A DNA stretch of 64,000 nucleotides from Magicicada septendecula. Lineage: Eukaryota > Arthropoda > Insecta > Hemiptera > Cicadidae. Under the pieces are notes generated by a model. The model saw only the letters and a program-made list of their open reading frames with translations, did not search any database and was not told the DNA's origin. The stretch covers positions 151,894,074 through 151,958,073 of the forward strand of contig CM068369.1 in the NCBI GenBank assembly GCA_034769895.1, written 5' to 3'. Made by a program: the position numbers and the translations under genes. Positions 49,101-59,800 of the stretch are shown in pieces (the stretch's first letter is position 1; every line of letters starts with the position of its first letter).

Positions 49101-49939
49101 CCTGGTGCACGCTGTAAAATTAATTATATAATACCATTTACGTGTATACGTTAAAACCGACTAACCGTGTTTGTCGTTTCTGATTTGAATGTAGCCTACG
49201 TAATCGCATTTAATCTTGTAATTTGTAATATAGTTATGTACTTATTAAAGGTAACAGATAGTTAAGTTTGAAATGCTGGAATCGTTGTTACAGTTCAATC
49301 GCAGTATCCGAAACAAAAAAGGGTGAAACGTTACGTATTAGCGAGTTTTCCGGGTTACCGGAATGCAGTTATAACCCCGCACTTCAGACCTGCGATTAGT
49401 GAAATCTGCATGCTGTGGTATTAGATACTGAATAAACATGCATCTAACGATTAAAAATGAAATTTTGTTATCTGAAATTAAAGTGTACAGCGTATTGTAT
49501 CATCTACGTATACACAACATTACGTATATAGTTGTGTAATAAGAAAGACGCAGGACTGTGTAAGATACAGGATTGCCGCAGATAGTTAAAAAATCATTTG
49601 TAAGATAAAGAGTATTCACTTTTATCGCCCCGAGGACTTTCCTCAGTTGAAGACACGGAAAACAAGAATTTTACACGTTTTTGTCATTCACGTTCTATAC
49701 CAAAATTTCCTGATTTTTTTTTATTTTTGCAGGCTATCGATTTTTTTTTAATTTCACATGTGATAACGCGAGTGTTTTATATTTGTTTTTAACAGTTTTT
49801 TATGGGAAAGCTTTCAAAAATTAAACAGTTTTCACAGCTACGATGGGTATAGGAAAAAGTGAAAGTAATAATAAAAATAAGAATTATTATTTTATAAAAA
49901 CGATAATTCATTAATTAATACATTTTAATTACTGAAACT

Positions 49940-50040
49940 ACTATCCAGGCTGTAAGGCCTTGGTCTTCCTTTTTTTTCAACAGACGTTTCGACCTCGCGT
50001 CTGTAGGCCATCTTCAGTGTCAAAGGACTTAAAACGTAGT
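49940..50040 (-). repeat. minus-strand copy of the AACAGCCCG-type repeat family
   Basis: The minus strand reads CACTGAAGATGGCC...CGAAACGTCTGTTG, an A-run, then CAAGGCCTTACAGCCTGGAT, parallel to the copies at 14690 and 36090. Confidence 0.62.
49976..50024 (-). ncRNA. hammerhead-ribozyme-like motif, site E
   Basis: Minus strand: ACA/TGT stem I, CTGAAGA, extra T, GGCCT pairing with AGGTC (one G-U), GAAA, ACGT stem III and the classic GUC cleavage triplet. Confidence 0.42.
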
Positions 50041-50473
50041 GACAAAAAGTCTGTCGGTACACCACATTACTGTGGCAAAGGCTCACAATACAATTAATAC
50101 ATTTTACTTTGGGTCTCGATCCAATACGCAAAACTCTACGTACTATGCTTACAGTGAGACTGACCGATGTAACCGATACTCCGGATACAGGATGTAAACG
50201 TATAGGTTATACGCCTACGAGCAGACGCGTAATCTTAAAATAATAACAAAGGCTTCTTTTTGCGTCACAACACTGCCTTATGTGCTTAGTGTGACCAATA
50301 CTGTGAGCTCCAACCGCCCCAGGACGTTATCCCAGGCTGAGTCGATCTGGAGACTGTAAAACGCACCTTGATTTTATTGTGAGTCCAGAGAGTTAATCTT
50401 TAATTATGAAAGTGAGTCACTACAGTCCAATTTTCTTATGTTGCGTGGGTTTCACAACGTCCGATGTTACTTA
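50041..50473. other. no gene seen
   Basis: Intronic spacer. TTA at 50471-50473 is the left target duplication of the next element. Confidence 0.45.
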
Positions 50474-50596
50474 GTCTACGGTCACACTTGGCGTTTCTGT
50501 CGCCGCGTTCGATACGCCGGCTAACGCAGCGACAGAAACGCAGGCCTGAAGGGGTGTCACACTTGGCGACTAACGCGCACTGTTTCAGTGATCGAG

Positions 50597-50737
50597 ATGT
50601 CTTCTTTGAGTGAAGCTGATGTGTTACTCGCAGTTGCTGTGAGAAGTTATTTAAAAAAGAAGAAAAAGAGGAGATTTGGTGTACACCCGATCAACGCTAT
50701 ACGTTTGACGTGCGGCCAGTTTTATACGTTTTAGATA
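50597..50737 (+). pseudogene. Harbinger transposase, N-terminal piece
   Basis: MSSLSEADVLLAVAVRSYLK then KKKKRRFGVHPINAIRL and GQFYTF, ending at a stop. The 'RRFWVHPIN..R...GeF..L' block opens HARBI1-type transposases. What follows should be a long helical and DDE region but is missing. Confidence 0.78.
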
Positions 50738-50768
50738 GTCTGACTCTAACATTTTCAGACTATCTGTC

Positions 50769-51264
50769 TTGTATACAAAATTAATGAACAAAACACTTAA
50801 TTTACCTGACAGTAAACCATTACCTAACTTTGGAAACAATACTCCAGTTCCACACGTTATTGTGGCTGACGAAGCCTTTGCCATGCGCCATCATGTTATC
50901 AGACCATATTCTAGACAGAACCTTGATAACAAGAAACGAGTTTTTAACTATAGGCTGTCAAGAGCTCGTCGTTTTGTGGAATGTGCTTTTGGCATACTTG
51001 CCAACAAGTGGAGAGTGTTTCACACGTCTATTTTTTTTATCCAGATTTTGTTAAAGAAATTGTTTTAGCTGCCTGTTGTTGCACAATTTTGTTCGAGTAA
51101 GAGATGGTTTCCGATTTGACGATACTCTAACTTGTCCCATGGGAAATATACCAGTGGTCGGTACGGGAGGATCATCTTTGAGTTCTAAAAGAAACAGGGA
51201 TATATTTGCTGACTATTTCACTGCACCAGCAGGAAGTGTTCCATGGCAGTATGATATGATTTAA
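50769..51264 (+). pseudogene. Harbinger transposase, C-terminal piece (DDE_Tnp_4)
   Basis: VPHVIVADEAFAMRHHVIRP, YSRQNLDNKKRVFNYRLSRA and RRFVECAFGILANKWRVF are the hallmark blocks of the HARBI1/DDE_Tnp_4 catalytic domain. They supply the second aspartate (ADEAF) and the glutamate (VE.aFG). LHNFVRVRDGFRFDD then follows from the C-terminus. The frame changes near 51065. The first catalytic aspartate is in the deleted middle, so the product cannot be active. Confidence 0.88.
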
Positions 51265-51921
51265 TCATTGTACAAATATTTTTACTGCCATAGACTTTCA
51301 TATTTCAAAAAGAAAGTGTATTTTGTTTAGTAGTAATGAATTTATAGTATTTACATAAATGAATGTAACAATAATGAATTTATTGTAATAAACACATTTT
51401 TAGTTATCCCCTAGTATAATTCAAAAAATTAAATGTTCTAAATAACTTAAATATTAAATAGTAAATTAAAAATAACTTAAAGTGCCATGTCCCAAAGTGG
51501 CGGACGAACACTTATCTCGTTAATAAACAATTCAGTGTCAAAAATTTTTTTTTACTAAATAATAATAATAATAATAACAGTAATAACAATAATAACAAGT
51601 AACAAAAATAATTAATTTAATTCAGTAATCAATACAACTTAGAGCAACCATCAACGAAGAATGAATGCGGAATACTAAGCGAGTTCTTCGAGGGGGGGGG
51701 GAAGCAGCGACACGAACGCCAAGTATGTCCCGCTCCATAAGTTAATATGGTGAGCGTATCTGTCGCCGCGTAGGAAAAACGCTCTGTCCTGCGTTCGGAA
51801 CGCTGTCGCAAACGTCGTACGCCTAGTGTGACCGGCTCCATTTGATTACATGCTTTACACTTCTTGATTCTAACGCGGCGTATCGAACGCGGCGACAGAA
51901 ACGCTAAGTGTGACCGTAGAC

Positions 51922-53393
51922 TTAGACCGAGAGCAGTCAACGCGTCTACGTAATTCGTTCTGGTTTATGTAGTGTAAAGTAAGTAGTTTTTTCCATTAGT
52001 ATTAGATGCGGAAACTTTATTTTTTAGAATACTGTAACAGACTCCAGTAATTTTTTTTACTACAGTATTTTTTTTTCAAAAAGGCGCTTCGTGTTACTGA
52101 TCGTTTTGGACTAACGAATTAGGGATGGAATTAGGCTTATATCTCGTTAAATTTGTATATATTTATTTTAACTGAGTGAAAGTTAAATAATACTGTTTGC
52201 ATTTAAAAGTCAAATAAAGATGGGAAAAATCCGCTCCGTAGTGGCTTAAGAATAGACTACGATTATTTTTTTTCTCTAAAAATATTTCAGCGCCTTGTAG
52301 AATAAGGAGAGCTTGTACGGTTACCAGCTTAGAACAACTAGTCCTGCCCTGGGTTTCACCAGTATCCTGCCTTCAGGTTCTTCGCTTTCCCGTCGTTGGG
52401 GCACAGTGTTCTTCCGCCTTTGAAACCGTTAACTGTCTGTCACCTTAATCCTAAATGATCTTTTTTACATAATTATTAAACCTTAAACAATATTAAAAAC
52501 AGAATAATGCCAAAAGTAGCTTTAATAATAAATACAAATAATATAGTAGTCTGCCTGTCTCCCAATGTAACTTACTTGTAGATGTGAAGGCAGACCCAAG
52601 AAGAGGTGACTGCATAGTAACAACAGACTGTTGGTCTAATCCGTGAAAAGCGCAGTTTATGAGAAAATAGGTATGGTGTTTAAAACGTGTTCATCAAGAA
52701 TGTAAGAATTATTTCGTGCACCGCGTTCTCCTATTCTTGGAATATAAATTCAGTAAGCAAATGGATGTAAAGACGTGGCACTTTATGATTTACGAAGGAA
52801 GTTCATAAGCATTTAAATTAAAAACTGTACGTCGTATGTACGAACAACAGTACAGTGGGTTCTGTGGTTTTTAAGCGTGTGATGTGTTTGGTAGATTCAG
52901 TAATACGAGGGATGTACTCTAATCCCGTTTATCGTTTCATGCGTAACTGTTATCCCAAATGTGATACTTTTATGCCAACAGATAGAGTAACTCTTACTAC
53001 TCAGCTGGCATTTTTTTTTTAATCCAGAAGATTGCAACCAAATGAAGCCATTGAACAGTAAATCGCGAAAACGAGTTAGATCAGTTATACAACATTAGCC
53101 CCGCAAGAGAAGATTCCATAGAACGTGGCCTCAAGGTCTGCTGTAACCTAGAAAAAATTGTTCTTCAAGGAGAAACATTAGTGGAAGAATCCCTTATAAA
53201 CTTAATACACTTACGTCATTAACTTTATAGTCTGTTATTGATGTAAATTGCAAGTTGCGAAGTGTAAATAAAAAAAATATAATGTAAGTATTGCATAAAT
53301 ATGGATATGAAGAAAAAAAGAAGCATTCATCTATTTGACTCCACAAAAGATTTAAAACGTACACGGTCAGACGACAATTCATGAGAGTAACGT
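51922..53393. other. intronic spacer, no gene seen
   Basis: AT-rich. Open stretches lack recognisable domains. Confidence 0.45.
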
Positions 53394-54030
53394 GCGAAGA
53401 TGGGTGTAAAGTTTAAAGAAGAAACCAGCGTTGAAGACAAAATGCATGGTGGAAGGTCATGGACTGTATCGCTGGAAGGCCACGACAGTACTCACCTAGG
53501 AAAACCAGTGTGGATGACATGATCCGTGCAGAGCGGCGAATCTCCATCGGAAAGACTGCTGAGGAATTTGTAGTTTCAGTGTTGCCGAACAAAAATTTAT
53601 GTCAAGTGTCTCCTAAAAATCTACAACAAAAATTTGTGTTGAGTGGGTGATCAATTAACAGCTGGTTTGAAAGAGAAGAATGCAAGTGTGTTAGAACTGT
53701 TGGTAGTATTTGAAGCCCACTAGGATATCTTTTTCAGGGATGTTTACACTGGTGATGAGTCCTGCGCATACCTGTATGACACAGAGAGTAAGTATTAATC
53801 CGCTGAGCGATACGTCAGCTCTCTTACACCAAGAGTGTCTAAAGCGAGCACATTCAGCACACAAGATTATTGTGAATGTCCTTTGGAATGGTAAGGAGGT
53901 AATTCTTTCAATAAAGGACTTACAACTTTCGGTATAACCTTCGTACAGTAATTCTTCCACGTCGCTTCCAGAAAGCGACAAAAAGTCGAGCCATTTACTT
54001 ACGTGCGGTCAGTAGTTTCCATTCCTAAAT
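53394..54030 (+). pseudogene. mariner-like transposase remnant
   Basis: In plus-strand readings: WVKFKEETSVEDKMHGGRSW (the 'W...Fk.G..s.eD..r.GRp' helix-turn-helix linker), then SVDDMIRAERRISIGKTAEE, VYTGDESCAYLYDTESKY near 53738-53795 (the 'TGDE.W...YdpEsK' first catalytic block), and SAERYVSSLTPRVSKASTFS. The sequence crosses frames and stops several times. Tc1/mariner enzymes are DD34D cut-and-paste transposases that duplicate TA. No inverted ends recognised. Confidence 0.75.
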
Positions 54031-55098
54031 CCAAAAATCGAACTACTGCACAAGACAGAAAATACATCCTCTAGTTATATATTTCGATTTTGAATACTGT
54101 TATTAACGAACTATGAATTTAATGCTATAAGTTAATATTTGTGTTTAATAGTATATAATTTTAAAGTTTTGTTATATGCTTAATAGAGTAGAGCGTCGAT
54201 TACATGGAGTAATCAGTTTCAATTATTTATTTATTTATAAGGACTATGTACATTAAAACCAGGTTTTGAAGTACCAGCTTTAACGTTTCTTTTTTGTTAA
54301 TAATTAGACTAGTAACTAGAGGTAACAACTTAACCTTGTGGTCTATGAAAGCAACTCTCGATAAATAGTAAAAACACAAATGGCAGTGGAGAGTCGAAGT
54401 TTTCGGATGGGAGACAAACATCAGATTTTCGGGTGGAAGAAGAATGCAGTGTTTGGGTACAGTGAATGAATGTCTGGGCCGTGATACCAGACGTAAGGAT
54501 GAAAGATGAATAAAACTATATTAACCTGGAAAGCATGGGAATAAAAAAAAATTATGGGCTCATGGATAGAAAGATGAGATAGGCGAATGACCAGAAAAGA
54601 CATGCAGTATCGAGGTGAATGCACATTTGTCAAGATGTAGAAAAATGGCAGAGGGGTGAAGGGGAGGATTATGTTCAACATTCAATCTTTGAAAGAAGAA
54701 GAACGAACATTTCACAATTAAACATTCTAGAGACACTATCAAAAGCTCTCTTAATTATTTCTTGAAGGAACTAAGTACATTGTACTGTAAATATCAGATC
54801 TTACGATTTCTTTATCATCTTTGGATAGGCCTACATGACTTTCATTTGCTATCCATTGCTGAAACAACTTTGTAATTAATTTACAAACAGTGTCACATCA
54901 CGTTGAATTAAATCATTTCTTTAAATAAAATTTACACTAGGGCTATGCGTAGTATATCGTGCTTAATTTTTCTCGCTTGTCAAGATGGGTCAAATACTCC
55001 CACTTTATGATCTTGCCAAGTTTAGAAAATTTCTGGTTTGAATAATGTACGGTACGTTTACGCTATTTCATCAGTTACAACGTATACGTCTGCACTGA
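54031..55098. other. intronic spacer, no gene seen
   Basis: No domain or repeat structure recognised. Confidence 0.4.
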
Positions 55099-55385
55099 CA
55101 ACTGTAGCGTAGCCAGCATTTTATTCAGGGGTTATTTATTGACCAAAAGTTTTCTATGCGAAGAGGGGTTGTATACCAGGATTCGTTCATGATGGCGGGT
55201 TGTTGATGGTTAGCGGGTGGGTGAAGCTTTGGGTATAGTAAGAAATTCGTCAGTATGCTGTATGACCACCGTTAGCACTCTTAACTGGGTATCCACAGAT
55301 TTTTCGTATACAACCATACCGACGACATACCTGTAGGAGGGGGTGGTTGTAATCCAGCAATCTCACCGTTGGCTACGCCACTGAC
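55099..55385. mobile_element. possible MITE with GGCGTAGCC-type ends
   Basis: The left end has CTGTAGCGTAGCCAG and the right end, on the minus strand, CAGTGGCGTAGCCAACG. The orientation is inverted and the total length about 285 bp. CAGTGGCGTAGCC ends occur in non-autonomous hAT-type elements. CACTGACA occurs near both borders but overlaps the repeat ends, so the target duplication is not secure. Confidence 0.42.
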
Positions 55386-55802
55386 AGTGCTAAGCTATCC
55401 CTCGTCTGATTCTGGAAAACCCAAGACAGTGTGGGAGCAGCAGCATGGAAAGAAAGCAGTCAAGTGAAAACGAGCCGCATATTTTATCAGATAATCGAAC
55501 GAAGCCTCTGTGGAATTTCAGGGTATATCCTGACCTGCCGGGCTTTAGGAAGTTCATACGAAACTTGTCAACGAATATTTTGGGAATCGGATCAATCTTT
55601 CACACAATATCTACAATTCTCAGTTCTGTGACAAACTTTTATTTTAACCTCTCCAAATTGTCCCGGATAATTTAGGTCCTGGTTAGTGGTCAGGGTCCTG
55701 GGCAACAATAGTATGCATATTAAATTAATAATAACCAGCAGTTAATATGTCTTAACAACGAATTGTTATTCTTCGTATTGTTTAAATTAGCAGCCATCCT
55801 TA
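55386..55802. other. no gene; unexplained open stretch
   Basis: A plus-strand reading at 55445-55675 (KQSSENEPHILSDNRTKPLW, then DLPGFRKFIRNLSTNI) looks protein-like but matches no family I know. It has no clear splice sites. Confidence 0.3.
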
Positions 55803-55989
55803 CTTTTCTTTTATAGAATTGCTAAACTGCTATAATTGTTTTTATTATTTAGACAAAGCTTTTCGTCATTACTGACATCTTCAGGTCTTAAACAACCATT
55901 TTAAGACCTGAAGATGTCAGTAATGACGAAAAGCTTTGTCTAAATAATAAAAACAATTATAGCAGTTTAGCAATTCTATAAAAGAAAAG
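55803..55989. repeat. 187-bp near-perfect palindrome (90-bp arms, 7-bp centre)
   Basis: The left arm 55803-55892 and right arm 55900-55989 are reverse complements with no mismatch seen by eye, around a 7-base centre (CAACCAT). The transcript would fold into one long hairpin. Each arm carries a hammerhead-like motif pointing outward from the centre. An A-rich run follows the right arm. Perfect arms this long imply a recent origin, or an assembly fold-back artefact. Confidence 0.93.
55900..55950 (+). ncRNA. hammerhead-ribozyme-like motif, site G (mirrored in the other arm)
   Basis: The best-formed case. Stem I pairs TTT(A)AGAC with GTCTAAA. Core CTGAAGA, one extra T, GTCA pairs with TGAC around GTAA, then GAAA, AAGCTT as a palindromic stem III and T at the cleavage position. 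The mirror copy is at about 55842-55892 on the minus strand. The full-length hairpin would compete with the ribozyme fold. Confidence 0.45.
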
Positions 55990-56489
55990 AAAAAAAAAAA
56001 AACGAATTGTTAGCTGACAAGTGTTATTATTGATTGCTATGCAGGAAATAATGTATGTATGCCGTTGTCGTATTATCATACGAAAGTCAGTTTAACGTAA
56101 AAAAAACGCACTTGAGATGATACTGATGATAATGATAATTACGAGAGTAGTTCGAAAAGTTCTCAGTTGCCGTATAGTATCAGATGGCTGTTATTGGTCA
56201 CACGGGCGTAGGTTGAATTTCGTTGCTGTTGGATTCAACAAAAATTAGAAGCGATAAATTTTATGCGTCACTCATAGTCACACAGAAGTAATTGTTACTG
56301 TTATTTTATAAATAATGTTATGACCTGTTATAAAAAGGACAATAAAATTGTAGAAAAATTGTTTTTTTAGCTGAGTTGAAGGTGAGTGCCCAAAACCACC
56401 CTCCCTGCCTACTTTCATGATCGGTTGCAAGTTCGATTCGTCAGATGGCGTACCACAAAGTTGTATATAAATTTACTAGTTTGATTGTT
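55990..56489. other. intronic spacer, no gene seen
   Basis: No supported feature apart from an A-run at the start. Confidence 0.4.
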
Positions 56490-56700
56490 GTGATAAGATA
56501 AAGTGCTTACACTTTGTCACGGCGTTCTTCAGCAAGCCAGTTCTTCATGGCGTGTAGTGGTGAATCCATGTTCCGTCGCAGTGATAAATCGTGGGATAAA
56601 CTCGGTTTCATTGCGTTTAATCGTGTCCAAGCACTTTTGAGAAACATTCATTGGAATGCGTTTCTGACGACCGTTACGAAACGCGACGGTACGGGGTCAA
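56490..56700 (-). pseudogene. mariner transposase fragment
   Basis: The minus strand reads RQKRIPMNVSQKCLDTIKRN, ETEFIPRFITATEHGFTTTR, HEEL. This corresponds to the mariner block '..CL..f.rn..eFl.RfiTvDEtWiH...PE.K', with the DE of the catalytic box changed to TEH and later stops. It is a decayed fragment of a different mariner lineage from that at 53394. Confidence 0.66.
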
Positions 56701-56714
56701 AAGTTCCAATGCAA

Positions 56715-56830
56715 AATTTCCAAAATTATTAATTTTCCAACGCTCTTTTTCCAACATAATTATTTTCCAACTCCCCTTTTCTAACATAATTATTTTCCCA
56801 ATATTATTTTTCCAGTTCTAATTGTCCTAC
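56715..56830. repeat. irregular TTTTCCAACATAATTA tandem repeats
   Basis: Four to five diverged units of about 25 bp on TTTTCCAACATAATTATT. They lie between the mariner fragment and the FLYWCH remnant and might be the eroded terminal region of the latter's element. Confidence 0.6.
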
Positions 56831-57015
56831 TGTTGTTAAGTTTTCGAAAATCATCGATTTCCATAGAAACGACTTTATTTTCTTGCTAGGCTATATTTTT
56901 GTAAACTTAATCCAAAATTTGAGGTTGGTTAGAGGCTACAGTTTATGTGATTTTATGAGTGATAAATTATTTGTACAACGCTTTTACACATTATGGCTGA
57001 AATAATAAAATCTTG

Positions 57016-57460
57016 AAGGACTAGTTATTTACACATAGATGGATTTTTATTTTATAAACATTCTCATAACAAAACGGTGCGCTACTGGAGATGCAAAAGG
57101 CAAAGTCAGTGCTCGGCGCGAGCTATAACAAACGGTGATGGAGCTACACTTTCAGTTCGTCGTCATTCGCTCGAAGATCATCCACATGCCCCTAATAGAG
57201 AAGAGGTTGAAGCTTTGAGGTTACTGACCGGTATTAAAAGGAAAGCTGCTGAGCATCCTGAGGCCCCTCCCGTCCAAATTATGCGAAGTTTGCAAAACGA
57301 GGGATGGCACAACCGTTTTCAAGTTGTTGTTGGACGGCATCATCCGAGTTTATATGCATTTTTAACGGAGATACAAAAGGAACAAGGGGATACGGAAGCT
57401 ATGCTAAAAAAACTTTCTCTTGGCCATATCTCCACTGTTGAAGAGTCTCCCAAAGTGTAA
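57016..57460 (+). pseudogene. MULE-derived FLYWCH zinc-finger ORF, internally deleted
   Basis: One open frame reads GFLFYKHSHNKTVRYWRC, KRQSQCSARAIT and a histidine pair in HSLEDHPHAPN, which together form a FLYWCH zinc finger (C-x5-C...H-x4-H). EALRLLTGIKRKAAEHPEAP and PVQIMRSL are the linker that normally leads into a Mutator-like transposase. The frame then jumps to WHNRFQVVVGRHHPSLYAFL, TEIQKEQGDTEA, which is the C-terminus of the same kind of transposase. The catalytic domain between them is gone, apparently by an in-frame deletion, leaving an intact open frame of about 145 codons. FLYWCH proteins bind DNA; in insects the domain also occurs in mod(mdg4) isoforms. No ATG begins the domain. 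Confidence 0.7.
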
Positions 57461-59470
57461 TCAAACTCGATTTTTATTTCCGTTGGCGTTAAACCTTTTA
57501 TAACGAAATATTTTATCACCGCGCTATTTTCGATGTTGCCCATTTTTCGCAAAACACCACTCTTGTTTACTTTATTTTGCCACAGCAACCAAACTAGTAA
57601 GTTAAACCGTTTTAAACGTTATAGTACGCATATGACAGATCGAACGTCAGAACACTCACAGCTATTTGATATTACTAGCGCTATCTCTTTGTGTGGCCGA
57701 GAACTTTTCGAAGTATCCTCGTATTTGTAATTTTGCTTAGCAAAATTATCCGAGAATAGCTATCGTCCCAGCGTTTTATTTTGTTTTGTCTTTGGACATA
57801 ATTTCTGTTATGCGACGTATTTGTGAACTTCGATTAAACTCTTGTGTCACGTTCTTCTGTACGGTTTGATACGCACTTATTGTAAGTTCGTTGCCCTCAT
57901 GCACTTCCTTGTAAAGTCAAGTATTGACATTACCTTCTGACATTTCAACTAGGTCATTTATTCTGATAGTAAACATTTAAATTATGAATATTTTCCAGAC
58001 TAACTTGGAGATTTAAACTACTTGTTCAGTTAAAATTGCCAATTCTTATGTTATCCAGAACCTTGTTAAAAAATTTCCTGGTTGTAATTTTTTGTGTTTT
58101 ATTTTAACACTATTCAAATTGTAAATATATTTTTTTTTTCAGAATTCATGTACCGTAAGTGTGTACGGTGAATGTGTTTCAGTTCATGATCACAAGTTGA
58201 AATACACTTACTTGGAGAAAAAATAATACTATTAAAATAAATGAAGCTGTTAATCTTTCTTTTTCTTCAAAGTGTACTGCATTGTACCATAGTACTTTTA
58301 ACTAAAACTACTTGAACGTTACTACAATCGAATGCTGTTAGTTAAAGACTCCACAAAATTAGGAAATGGATATTGTCTTTATTATTAACAACTCCAGGAA
58401 AACATTTTTTAAAGTGTCTTCAATTCATTTTAAATACATAATGTTATGTAAAAGTTGTGACCATTTTTCAGTTTCGTAGGAAAAAGAAATATAAAATCAT
58501 TGGCCACTGCGACAGACCTTATTTTTCTCTCAAACAGTACTATACTACGAGTATATTGTGCATCAAAGAATACTACACTTTTATACTCTGTGTGTGAATT
58601 GAGCCAGATGAATTAAACATTATCCATTTAGTGGCTGTAAATTTGTTCAGTGATTTATACACATGTAATTACCATTGTCATGCAGTTTCATTGTATGCTC
58701 TGCACTTAATTATACATTCTTTTAGTGTAGATTGTAATTGTCCTTTGTTTCTGATAGCTGCATTAATAAATAGATCGTTTTATTCGAATAGTGTTTGCCC
58801 TTTGTATTTTAGGGAGGATGACAATGGCTAAGAGGATCCTAAGGGACAAGTCTGAATGCCCTCCCCCAAGTGATTATCGTCCATGGAGACAATGCAATGA
58901 CTGTTTTTTAGCTAAGTTTTTCATACTCCTTAGTCTTCTACAATACTGTATCACTACATTAATTAATATTAGATATTAATAGAGTGTTCCATAAGTCATT
59001 ACACTCTATAAAAAATATTAGTTATTTGTATTTCGTGGGAAAGTTTGGGTTTATAATTGTAGAGTGTGGTAGTCAGAGCTTGCTAAGTTGTTAGTGCATT
59101 GTTAATTTGTTATTTTTGCTATTTCTCCTTCTTCTTCTATAGTACTACGGCCCAACATGATCTCTGGCAACCACTGATGTCGAGCTCTGATGTCGAGCGA
59201 ACGTGGAGAAGCAGTACTTTGTACCGAGTTGACTAGACACTGTTCTTCACAAATTCCCAGGACCTCCCTCCAGCCAAGACGTACTGCGTGGTGAAATGCC
59301 ACACCCCACAAGAGGCGATCCTGTTGATGCAGAAAACAGTACGGAACTAGACCGGAAGGTCGATAAATATTCCTGGTGGACGGCAGCAGTAGCGTCCAGT
59401 ACCAAGTAAAGGTGTAAGGGAAGTGATCCTGGATCGACTTATCTTTGGAATACTACAAGCGTGAATCTAG
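57461..59470. other. intronic spacer, two unexplained open stretches
   Basis: The minus strand at about 57777-57905 reads EGNELTISAYQTVQKNVTQE then FNRSSQIRRITEIM, protein-like and unplaced. The plus strand at 58803-58975 follows TTTGTATTTTAG, an acceptor-like sequence, but shows no domain. 59100-59330 is GC-richer and repeat-like. Confidence 0.35.
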
Positions 59471-59800
59471 TGTGATTTAGTGTACTGTAATACTGCGTAC
59501 CGGAGCTGCTGCCTTGTAGCTAGGATTTGGCTCTCCAAAGGCTAGGCGAAGAAAACAAAAATCACCCGGTCGTCCAGATTGGGGGTTTCGCGCCTGATTA
59601 ACATCCCAGCCAAGTAAAAATAAAATTTTTGTGAAACCACGGTGCCAAAGAAAACCGGGAAGGCACAGGTGTATAAAAATAGAAAGAAGGGTCGATCTAG
59701 GATAAGATGGTTGGAAGATCTGAGAAGATGGATGTGAGGAGTTACGATGAGATGGCAACGGATAAGGGACGTTTTTGCTATTACTGTTTTAAATTCTGTC
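59471..59800 (+). pseudogene. LINE ORF2 C-terminal tail fragment
   Basis: The plus strand near 59680-59775 gives RKKGRSRIRWLEDLRR and, one frame over, KMDVRSYDEMATDKGR. This matches the closing 'rRrGRPr.RWlDdv..DLr.mgvrsw...A.DR..WR' block of many insect LINE ORF2 proteins. The 200 bp before it (minus strand ESGRPGDFCFLRLAFGEPNP) look like a repeat. One frameshift separates the two parts. Confidence 0.6.

Larger units (their letters stand above)
50474..51921 (+). mobile_element. PIF/Harbinger transposon, internally deleted
   Basis: Inverted ends of about 45 bp begin GTCTACGGTCACACTTGGCG at the left and GTCTACGGTCACACTTAGCG on the minus strand at the right. They are flanked by TTA on both sides (50471-50473, 51922-51924), the 3-bp duplication diagnostic of PIF/Harbinger. 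At 1448 bp it keeps the start and end of the transposase gene but lacks the middle. It sits in the TMTC intron in the sense orientation. Confidence 0.93.

Noticed and set aside
56425-56450. tRNA-like GGTTGCAAGTTCGATTCGTC
   Set aside because: Resembles a T-arm, but no acceptor stem, D-arm or anticodon arm can be drawn around it.
57016-57460. A host FLYWCH gene such as a mod(mdg4) isoform
   Set aside because: The segment after the finger matches the tail of Mutator-like transposases, there is no ATG at the start, and no flanking exons were seen.
58791-58979. Possible TMTC exon after an acceptor-like TTTGTATTTTAG
   Set aside because: The translation does not match any TMTC segment and there is no donor. 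The polypyrimidine stretch is poor.
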